DNA of 40,004 bases from NCBI GenBank assembly GCA_002435835.1, contig DIVM01000354.1, forward strand, positions 1-40,004, in the 5' to 3' direction. Below the pieces are notes generated by a model. The model saw only the letters and a list, made by a program, of their open reading frames with translations, did not search any database and was not told the DNA's origin. The position numbers were made by a program, and so were the translations under genes. This document shows positions 17,030-23,932 of this stretch, piece after piece. Position 1 is the first letter of the stretch, and the number at the start of each line of letters is the position of its first letter. Source of the DNA: Firmicutes bacterium UBA6132. GTDB taxonomy: Bacteria > Bacillota_A > Clostridia > Tissierellales > Sedimentibacteraceae.

Positions 17030-17058
17030 ATTATAACACATATGAATTACTTTCAAAA
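17030..17058 (-). promoter_or_regulatory. sigma-A promoter of the regulator gene
   Basis: In the minus direction, TATAAT (plus 17030-17035) is preceded by TTTTGA at 17 bp (plus 17053-17058) or TTGAAA at 15 bp. It lies about 33 bases before the regulator start and just after the iadA terminator, so the regulator is made independently of the sigma-54 operon. Confidence 0.6.
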
Positions 17059-17064
17059 TAAAAA

Positions 17065-17084
17065 AGCTCTGAAAGTCAGAGCTC
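17065..17084 (-). terminator. terminator of iadA
   Basis: In the minus direction, AGCTCTG pairs with CAGAGCT around ACTTT, followed by TTTTTATTTT, about 25 bases after the iadA stop. Confidence 0.85.
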
Positions 17085-17109
17085 AAATTGATAACAAAAT
17101 ATTAAAATG

Positions 17110-18294
17110 TCATTTTCCTTCAAATACACCTAAAATAATTGGTTTTTTACTTTCAACCATCATTTTTCCTTTTGCAAAAACATAATCTATATCAAGATTT
17201 TCATTCAATATACACAAATCTGCATCAAAACCTATTTGTAATCTACCTTTATTTTTTAATTTTAAAATTTTAGCTGGATTGCAAGTTATAGCTCTAAGTG
17301 CAATCTCAAGAGGAATTTGTTCTTTAAATACACATTCTTTTATAGCTTTTATTAAGCATGTTGATTTGCCAATTCCAATTCCAACAAATTCTTTTTTTTC
17401 ATTAAATATTGGCAAACTTCCCTGACCATCTGAAGAAAGTGTGAAATTATCTAATGATACATTTTCATTTAAAAGTGCTTTTAATCCTTTGCTAAAACGA
17501 ACTTCACCTTCTGTTTCTTCCCAGAAGTCAGGGTCTTCACTTCCTGTAAAATCGATATAGCCTCCATTTTTAGCATATTCCACACATTTTTCAAACAAAT
17601 CTTTACTTCTATTTATATGTGTTGGTAAAAATTGAGTTATAGGGATTTCTGTTTCAACAACAGTTTTAATTAACATTTCAATTTGTCTTTTTCCATCACC
17701 TAAATGAACATTAATTATTCCAGCTTTTCCTGATAGCATGCCACCAACTCTAGCATCTGCAACTGCTTTTACAAATTCATCAAATGTTGGTTGCGATGAA
17801 CGATGATCTGATAAAGCAATTTCACCTATTCCAATTATTTTATCAACAGCCATTATATCTTTCATTATGTCCCCTGTAATTGTTTTAACAGGTAATCTAT
17901 ATGAACCAGAATAAATAAAAGATGTTATACCTTCTTCTTCCAATCCTCTTGCTTTTGCTAACAAAGACATCATATCACGGGCAACACCATCCGTCCCAAG
18001 ACATCCAACTACAGTTGTTACACCCGATGTTGTTAAATTAGTTAAAGAAATTTCTGGAGTTCTTGTAGAAAATCCACCTTCTCCTCCACCTCCCAATATA
18101 TGAACATGGGAATCTATAAAACCTGGAACAACCTTTTTACCCTTTGCATCTATTTCATTTACTTTTACGTAATTATTTACATCTATATTGATTGAATTTT
18201 CTATGGCTGCAATTTTATTTCCTAAAAGTAAAATATCTTTTACACCCAAATGTTCAGGTGTATATACATCTACATTTCTAATAATTGTAATCAT
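17110..18294 (-). CDS. iadA: isoaspartyl dipeptidase (beta-aspartyl peptidase)
   Basis: This 394-residue amidohydrolase-superfamily protein hydrolyses beta-aspartyl dipeptides arising from damaged or degraded protein. Metal ligands are visible: GFIDSHVH with His63/His65, His197 in NVHLGD, His226 in LPTHINRS and Asp289 in LSSDGQGS. GGGGEGG (68-74) and RTPE (78-81) are specific to IadA. The bridging residue differs from the Escherichia coli enzyme. Where that has a carbamylated Lys in GVKCAISDHRS, this protein reads GIGEIALSDHRS, putting Glu158 near that place. The start follows AGGAGG. It lies between the YfcC transporter and the regulator, with its own terminator, and probably receives read-through from the transporter's promoter. 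Confidence 0.92.
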   Translation of the reverse strand: MITIIRNVDVYTPEHLGVKDILLLGNKIAAIENSINIDVNNYVKVNEIDAKGKKVVPGFIDSHVHILGGGGEGGFSTRTPEISLTNLTTSGVTTVVGCLGTDGVARDMMSLLAKARGLEEEGITSFIYSGSYRLPVKTITGDIMKDIMAVDKIIGIGEIALSDHRSSQPTFDEFVKAVADARVGGMLSGKAGIINVHLGDGKRQIEMLIKTVVETEIPITQFLPTHINRSKDLFEKCVEYAKNGGYIDFTGSEDPDFWEETEGEVRFSKGLKALLNENVSLDNFTLSSDGQGSLPIFNEKKEFVGIGIGKSTCLIKAIKECVFKEQIPLEIALRAITCNPAKILKLKNKGRLQIGFDADLCILNENLDIDYVFAKGKMMVESKKPIILGVFEGK

Positions 18295-18342
18295 TTTTTG
18301 CCTCCTGATTTATACCCATTACATTGATTATGATTTTTAAAA

Positions 18343-18365
18343 TTCCCCGCTTTTAAAGCGGGGAA
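18343..18365 (-). terminator. hairpin after the YfcC transporter gene
   Basis: In the minus direction, TTCCCCGCTT pairs with AAGCGGGGAA and TTTTAAAAATC follows. With the imperfect U-run and iadA only 50 bases on, it may be a partial terminator that lets some transcription continue into iadA. Confidence 0.75.
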
Positions 18366-18371
18366 ACTTTT

Positions 18372-20117
18372 TTATTGAAGACCTATTGAAATAGCTATAA
18401 AAATAATTATTGTACCCATTGCAAAGAAGAAACCTTGCATTTTAATTTGATATTTAGCCCATTTAGTCCAATCAATTCTTGCAACACCTAAAACTCCAAT
18501 CAAACTTGCAGAAACTGGTGTGAACGCATCAACAAATCCAGCTCCAAGTTGATATGCTAATACTGCAATTTGTCTTGAAACTCCAACTATGTCGGATAGA
18601 GGTGCCATTATAGGCATTGTTAAAGCTGCCTGACCTGAGTTAGATGTTACAACTAAATTAAATAAACTTTGGAATGCATACATGCTCCATGCTGCAATAA
18701 AAGATGGTACTCCATCTAAAACTTGACCAATACTAAATAAAACTGTATTTAAAGCTGATGCTACATTAGCATTTGAACCGCCAAGAACTAGCAATATACC
18801 TTTAGCCATACCTACAACTATAGCAGTTCCAGCTAAATCAGAAACACCTCTTTGGAATGATGAAGCCATTTCATTTACAGACATTTCATTAAGTTTAAAT
18901 AAAATTGCTGTTATACCTGTAACAAAACCCATTACAAAGAACTGTGAAGCTATTTCTGGTATATAATAAGCTTTTTTAGTTACTCCATAAATAATCCAAA
19001 TTAAAACTGCAAGCATTTCTAAGAGGATTAGCTTATGTCCAATTGTAAATTTCATTTCTTCTTCAGTTGTATTTTCTAATCTACTTCTAAAATATTCATC
19101 TGACTCATAAACTGCAGAATGCTGTGGATTTTTTCTAATTTTTTCTGCATAAACCATCATGTAACCAGCAGATAACAATGTAACTATAACCCACATAGCT
19201 AATCTAAATGATGCTCCCGATAAAACTGGTATGCCTGCTATACCTTGTGCAACAGCAACAGAAAATGGGCTCATCCATGAAGCAGCATTACCAACTTGAG
19301 ATGCTACATAAGTAACAGTAACAGCAACAATTGAGTCATACCCAAGCGCAATAACAAATGGAACCATAATCATGGCAAATGGAATTACTTCTTCTGACAT
19401 TCCAAATGTTGCACCACCCAATGAAAACATGATGAACAATAAAGGAAGTGCTAATTTTTCTAAACCTTTTGTTTTATTAATGAATGCATAAATACCTGCA
19501 TCTATTGCTCCAGTTCTCATGATTATACCAAAAGAACCACCAACAACTAATATTAAAGCAACTATACCAACTGCTGAACCATATTTATCCCCTGTTACAA
19601 GACCTTCGAAAATATAGTTCATGAAACCGAAACCTTCGTAGTCATCAGTTCCCCATATTTTGGCAGTTTTATGAAGTTTCTGAGATGTATCATACATATT
19701 ATCGCCATATAAGCTGTATAAAACATCATCTGTTAATCCTAAATCATCTAAAGCTGATTGATCCCAAGTTGAAGAATCAGTTGCTAAAAACTCATTTAAC
19801 GCTGTTTTATCAACGCCAAGCTCAGTTAATTTAGCTTCATCTCCTGATAATTTATTTAAATCTGCAGATAAATTTTCTGTATTTAAATTATAGCTATATC
19901 TAAATGTATCTGCCATTAAAACTGTTTTTGTTTTTGTTGAACCATTTGAATCCACATATTCAACATCATGAGTGCTGAATTTTCCTGCTGGAACTGCAAA
20001 TGTAAGAGCCCAACATAATAAAACTACTACAAATATTATTGCATATGTATGTGGCGTGCGAATCTTTGTAAGATCCTTTGAAACTTTTACGTCATTATTT
20101 TGTTTTTTAATTGACAT
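18372..20117 (-). CDS. YfcC/DcuC-type transporter, probable peptide or amino-acid carrier
   Basis: This 581-residue multi-span membrane protein is of the YfcC family (C4-dicarboxylate/ArcD-like, ion transporter superfamily). Features are HTYAIIFVVVLLCWALTFAVPAGKF (first span, 23-47), GGSFGIIMRTGAIDAGI (near 193-209) and the late SGQAALTMPIMAPLSDIVG and YQLGAGFVDAFTPVS segments. A hydrophilic stretch of about 120 residues between the first two spans (about 50-170) is longer than I expect for the family and rich in Asp, Leu and Lys. The start follows AAGGAGG. Its neighbours (isoaspartyl dipeptidase, sigma-54 regulator) suggest uptake of beta-aspartyl or other small peptides. Family members are annotated as C4-dicarboxylate, basic amino-acid or peptide carriers, so this remains a guess. 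Confidence 0.85.
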   Translation of the reverse strand: MSIKKQNNDVKVSKDLTKIRTPHTYAIIFVVVLLCWALTFAVPAGKFSTHDVEYVDSNGSTKTKTVLMADTFRYSYNLNTENLSADLNKLSGDEAKLTELGVDKTALNEFLATDSSTWDQSALDDLGLTDDVLYSLYGDNMYDTSQKLHKTAKIWGTDDYEGFGFMNYIFEGLVTGDKYGSAVGIVALILVVGGSFGIIMRTGAIDAGIYAFINKTKGLEKLALPLLFIMFSLGGATFGMSEEVIPFAMIMVPFVIALGYDSIVAVTVTYVASQVGNAASWMSPFSVAVAQGIAGIPVLSGASFRLAMWVIVTLLSAGYMMVYAEKIRKNPQHSAVYESDEYFRSRLENTTEEEMKFTIGHKLILLEMLAVLIWIIYGVTKKAYYIPEIASQFFVMGFVTGITAILFKLNEMSVNEMASSFQRGVSDLAGTAIVVGMAKGILLVLGGSNANVASALNTVLFSIGQVLDGVPSFIAAWSMYAFQSLFNLVVTSNSGQAALTMPIMAPLSDIVGVSRQIAVLAYQLGAGFVDAFTPVSASLIGVLGVARIDWTKWAKYQIKMQGFFFAMGTIIIFIAISIGLQ

Positions 20118-20163
20118 AATAAACCTCCTTATAAATTTATATATTATATTGCATATTTATATT

Positions 20164-20179
20164 TGCAAAAACAATGCCA
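20164..20179 (-). promoter_or_regulatory. sigma-54 (-24/-12) promoter of the YfcC transporter gene
   Basis: In the minus direction the sequence is TGGCATTGTTTTTGCA, which matches TGGCAC-N5-TTGCW with correct GG-to-GC spacing. It lies about 47 bases before the transporter start, and a sigma-54 activator gene lies in the same cluster. Confidence 0.85.
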
Positions 20180-20250
20180 TATTTATAATGCTGATTTTTT
20201 TGTTTAAATTACAGTATTTAGTTCTTAATTGATTTTATAATTTTTTTACA

Positions 20251-20294
20251 TTGGTTATGTATATCAACCAAAAGATTACCAAATAATCACCAAA
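20251..20294 (-). promoter_or_regulatory. phased upstream activator sites for the sigma-54 promoter
   Basis: On the plus strand ACCAAA occurs at 20267-20272, 20278-20283 and 20289-20294, a period of exactly 11 bp. The inverted form TTGGTT is at 20251-20256 and makes a palindrome with the first repeat (TTGGTT, 9 bp, AACCAA). The array is about 70-115 bases upstream of the -24 element, on one face of the helix. It is the natural candidate binding array for the neighbouring enhancer-binding protein. Confidence 0.65.
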
Positions 20295-20353
20295 CAATAA
20301 AATATATATCAAAGTAATTTAATATATTTTATGTGTAACTATTATTGAAAACA

Positions 20354-20385
20354 AAAAATGCTGCAGTTTTAGCTACAGCATTTTT
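20354..20385 (-). terminator. terminator of the nitrilase-family gene
   Basis: In the minus direction, AAAAATGCTG pairs with CAGCATTTTT around an 11-base loop that can pair further, followed by TGTTTTC. It begins 8 bases after the stop codon. Confidence 0.82.
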
Positions 20386-20392
20386 GCATTTT

Positions 20393-21217
20393 TTAATTCA
20401 TTTTTAAAGTATAAATATCTTTTCTCCTGTTTTTTAAAACTGGTATCTCTTCTCTAACCTTCTGAACATAATTTAAATCAATCTCTTGAATAATATAACC
20501 TTCCTGCTCATCCATACGATTTAATACATTGCCCCATGGTGATACAACTAATGAATTTCCATAAGAATGATATGATGATTGTAAATCTCTTGCTGGTGCA
20601 ACCCCTATTGTATAAACTTGATTATCCAAAGCTCTTGATCTAAATAAAAGTTCCCAGTGAGCAGGTCCTGTTGTCATATTAAATGCGCCGGGGATAATTA
20701 TAACTTCGGCTCCTTCTTCAACTGTAAGCCTACTTAGCTCAGGAAATCTCACATCAAAACAAATCTCTATACCAATTTTTCCAAATTCAGTTTCAAAAAC
20801 AGTTACTTTATTTCCTGGAGTAAATGTATCAGATTCTTTAAAATATTGGCCACCTTTAACATCAATATCAAACAAATGCATTTTTCTATGCTTAGCTACT
20901 TGTAATCCATCTCTGTTAAAAACATATGCAGTATTAAATATTAAATTATTTTCCAATTCCGGAATTGTTCCTGCAACAACATATATTTTGTTTTTCCTTG
21001 CAGCTTCTTGTATTCTTTCATATGCCATCCCGCCAACTTCTTCAGCAAAAGCTTTGAAATAATAATTATTATAAGGACAGCAAAACATTTCAGGTAAAAT
21101 TGCTATGTCCGCACCTTCATTTGCTACTTTTTCTATTAATTTTACTGCTTCATCAATATTCTTTTCTTTATCATTAACTATTTTCATTTGCAACAAAGCT
21201 GCATTAAACTTTCCCAT
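20393..21217 (-). CDS. carbon-nitrogen hydrolase (nitrilase superfamily, omega-amidase-like)
   Basis: This 274-residue protein has the complete nitrilase-superfamily triad: Glu43 (LPEMF), Lys112 (KHRKMHLFDID) and Cys153 (EICFDVRFPE). The KxHLFDID and RFPEL context is that of the Nit2/omega-amidase branch, which hydrolyses alpha-ketoglutaramate or alpha-ketosuccinamate. This would fit glutamine and asparagine catabolism. A longer frame starts at 21283, but the start at 21217 has GGAGG just upstream and the protein then begins at the usual place (MGKFNAALLQ). The upstream 100 bases lie inside an inverted-repeat element (21234-21336). Confidence 0.88.
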   Translation of the reverse strand: MGKFNAALLQMKIVNDKEKNIDEAVKLIEKVANEGADIAILPEMFCCPYNNYYFKAFAEEVGGMAYERIQEAARKNKIYVVAGTIPELENNLIFNTAYVFNRDGLQVAKHRKMHLFDIDVKGGQYFKESDTFTPGNKVTVFETEFGKIGIEICFDVRFPELSRLTVEEGAEVIIIPGAFNMTTGPAHWELLFRSRALDNQVYTIGVAPARDLQSSYHSYGNSLVVSPWGNVLNRMDEQEGYIIQEIDLNYVQKVREEIPVLKNRRKDIYTLKMN

Positions 21218-21233
21218 ATTTACCTCCAACCAC

Positions 21234-21336
21234 GGGGACGTTTTATTTAATTTAATTATAAAACAATAATATTTAATAATCAAATATAAATATTATTATT
21301 TAGTAATTAAAGGAAATTTCATAAAAAAACGTCCCC
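21234..21336. repeat. 103-bp element bounded by GGGGACGTTTT inverted repeats
   Basis: GGGGACGTTTT (21234-21244) and its perfect complement AAAACGTCCCC (21326-21336) bound a very AT-rich interior. It fills most of the gap between the first Lon-like gene and the nitrilase gene. The outer edge continues GTCCCCTTGCC, a string repeated after the second Lon-like gene (23918-23928). It could be a small MITE-like element or a long-range hairpin. Confidence 0.6.
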
Positions 21337-21351
21337 TTGCCATGTTTAACG

Positions 21352-23814
21352 TTAATTTGTCCCTTTACTTAGTTCCATGGTTTTATTATTTGATTTAAGC
21401 TTTTTATCAATAAAATAAAATACGCTGTTTTCAGGATATTCTCCATTTTCATCCATAATTCCTGCTTCAACCCCAGTTAAAATTTTAATTCCTTCTTCTA
21501 TTGTTTTTACTGCATATATATGAAACTTATTTTCTTCGACAGCTTTTAGAACTTCATCTTTGAGCATTAAATTATCCACATTTCTTGTAGGAATTATAAC
21601 TCCCTGTTCTCCTGTTAGACCTTTTGCAAAGCAAATATCAAAAAATCCTTCAATTTTTTCATTAACTCCACCAATGGGCTGAATTTCTCCTCTTTGGTCA
21701 ACGGATCCTGTTACTGCAAAACATTGCTTTAAAGGAACATCAGACAAGCTTGATAAAATGGCATACAGTTCAGCACTTGATGCACTGTCGCCGTCAATAC
21801 CACCATAAAGCTGTTCAAATGTTACTTGAGCAGTAAATCCCATTGGCTCTTTTTGCGCTAGCTTGCCCCCAAGATATCCTGACAAAGTAAGAACTCCCTT
21901 AGAATGTATGTTGCCGCTCATATCAATTTCTCTTTCAATATTTATAATGCCTCCCCTTCCCATATAAGTCCTTGCTGTTATTCGGGCAGGCAGACCAAAT
22001 GTATAATCAACTGTCTGCAAAACATATAAACCATTAAGCTGACCAACAACCTCACCTGAAGTGTTTATCAATACTTTATCCTGAATAATTTGTTCTTGCA
22101 TTTTTTCTTCATACATATTTGAACGGAATCTTTTTTCTTCTATTGCTTTTTTTACATGTTTTATTTCAACAAATTCTGAATTTTCTTCTTTAGCAATTGC
22201 ACAGGATTCATATACAATATCGCTTACTACATTAAACTGAGTGGAAAGTTTGTTTTGTTCTCCGGCAAGTCGTGAACCATATTCTATTAATTTTGCCAAT
22301 GCAGGTTTGCTGTATTCAGTTAAATTTTCTTTTTTGCAAAGGGTACTTACAAAAGAAACATATTCTCTTATATTGTCTTTGTTTCTGTCCATTTCCACAT
22401 CAAAATTAACCTTTACTTTAAACAACTTTTCAAAATCCTCATCCATTGCATATGCCATATAAAACAATGGTGTTCCTATAATAATTATTTTAACATTTAG
22501 AGGAATCGGTTCTGGCTTTAGAGAAGCTGTAGGAACAAGCCTGTATTGCTCCCCTATGTTTTCAATGGAAATTTGTCCGTATTTAAGCGCTTTTTTTAGG
22601 GAATCCCAAATAAAAGGATCCATTAAAATATCCTTAGCTTGAAGAATTAAATATCCACCATTAGCTTTGTGTATTGAACCCGGTTTAACCATTGTAAAAT
22701 CTGTAAAACTTGAAAACATTTGTGTTGTATATTCAATTTTCCCAAATATATTATAATAAGTCGGATTGCTTTCTATTACAACTGGGGCTCCATTTACATT
22801 TTCATTGTTTATGAATAAGTTAACAGTATATTTTGAAAATTGATTTGTGGCCTCAATATTTTCCATAATTGTTTCATATTGTATATCTCCACCTGAAGGC
22901 TGTGTTTCTTTTTGGGATAAATCTTCAGGCAATACAGAAAACAATGGGTTTTCAGGCTTAAAATTAATATGGTTATCAACAATATCTTTTAAAACTTTAT
23001 CAAGATAATCTATAATTTCTGAATTTGATTTATATTTTTCCTTTAGCTTCATTATAAGGGGTTCTGTTGCTTCATATGCAGTCTTTTCTTCAAGATCTAA
23101 GTTAAGCTCAAAAGCTTGATTTTCAAAATTCTGACCTTCCTTTAATCTTTCATCTATTTTTTTTCCTAATTTTAATCTTTTTTCATCAATACTCAGTCTT
23201 TCTTCAATTGGAAGTTTGTTATATTCTTCGGGGGTTATTTGCCTTCCATAAACTAAAGGAATGAGCAAAATTCTTGAGGTCGTTTGTTTAACGCTAAAAC
23301 CTGCTTCAAAAGCAAGTTTTTCTATTTCCTTCAGTATTTCTTCCATTTTGTCCCTAACTGAAAGTGATATTTTTTCTCTTTTGTCTTCAAAATCGCTTCC
23401 TTCAAAAGCCTTTGGAATATAAATTTTTAAATCTACAATGAGTTTTTCCATATCCTTTTGAAATATTTTTCCATAACCAGCAGGAAGAGATACTGCAATC
23501 GGCCTGTCCGAATCATTAAAATTGTTTATATAACACCAATCCTCCGGTTTAGAACCTTTTAGGGCAGCCTGAGCTACAGCTGATTGAGTATAAGTATTTT
23601 TACCCGTTCCTTGGGAACCAACCACAAAAATATTATATCCTGAAGCTTTCATAGATAAACCAAATTGCATAGAACGTACTGCTCTTGATTGACCGATTAC
23701 TCCTTCAATATGAGGCGCATCAATAGTTGAGCTACAAAAATTAAGATCATCATCATAGTTGCAACTTTTTTTCAATTTTTCCAGTGAAACTTTATATTTT
23801 TCTGCATTTTTCAT
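21352..23814 (-). CDS. AAA+/Lon-type protease (AAA_32 - Lon C-terminal), copy 1
   Basis: This 820-residue ATP-dependent protease is of the atypical Lon family that lacks the classical Lon N-terminal domain. Walker A is GSQGTGKN (66-73). A helical, charged insert occupies about 170-300. The AAA core continues with GGYLILQAKDIL and SLKPEPIPLNVKIIIIGTP. The C-terminal protease domain carries the Ser-Lys dyad, Ser677 in DGDSAS and Lys720 in VNEKIEG, 43 residues apart as in E. coli Lon. It should be an active soluble protease. The start follows GGAGG. It is the downstream member of a tandem pair, and its promoter-like upstream sequence resembles that of copy 2, so each copy may be expressed on its own. 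Confidence 0.9.
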   Translation of the reverse strand: MKNAEKYKVSLEKLKKSCNYDDDLNFCSSTIDAPHIEGVIGQSRAVRSMQFGLSMKASGYNIFVVGSQGTGKNTYTQSAVAQAALKGSKPEDWCYINNFNDSDRPIAVSLPAGYGKIFQKDMEKLIVDLKIYIPKAFEGSDFEDKREKISLSVRDKMEEILKEIEKLAFEAGFSVKQTTSRILLIPLVYGRQITPEEYNKLPIEERLSIDEKRLKLGKKIDERLKEGQNFENQAFELNLDLEEKTAYEATEPLIMKLKEKYKSNSEIIDYLDKVLKDIVDNHINFKPENPLFSVLPEDLSQKETQPSGGDIQYETIMENIEATNQFSKYTVNLFINNENVNGAPVVIESNPTYYNIFGKIEYTTQMFSSFTDFTMVKPGSIHKANGGYLILQAKDILMDPFIWDSLKKALKYGQISIENIGEQYRLVPTASLKPEPIPLNVKIIIIGTPLFYMAYAMDEDFEKLFKVKVNFDVEMDRNKDNIREYVSFVSTLCKKENLTEYSKPALAKLIEYGSRLAGEQNKLSTQFNVVSDIVYESCAIAKEENSEFVEIKHVKKAIEEKRFRSNMYEEKMQEQIIQDKVLINTSGEVVGQLNGLYVLQTVDYTFGLPARITARTYMGRGGIINIEREIDMSGNIHSKGVLTLSGYLGGKLAQKEPMGFTAQVTFEQLYGGIDGDSASSAELYAILSSLSDVPLKQCFAVTGSVDQRGEIQPIGGVNEKIEGFFDICFAKGLTGEQGVIIPTRNVDNLMLKDEVLKAVEENKFHIYAVKTIEEGIKILTGVEAGIMDENGEYPENSVFYFIDKKLKSNNKTMELSKGTN

Positions 23815-23905
23815 TCAAGGCCTCCGTATTTTTTATTTAAAGTATAAAGTAAAATTATTTATAAAAATTATATACCCTTAATTAGAGCCTTTAAACTAAA
23901 AAAAC

Positions 23906-23924
23906 AGGGGACTTTGCGTCCCCT
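23906..23924 (-). terminator. terminator of Lon-like copy 2
   Basis: In the minus direction, AGGGGAC pairs with GTCCCCT around a 5-base loop, then GTTTTTTT follows. It lies about 10 bases after the stop. The same GTCCCCTTGCC string recurs downstream of copy 1. Confidence 0.85.
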
Positions 23925-23932
23925 TGCCGTAC

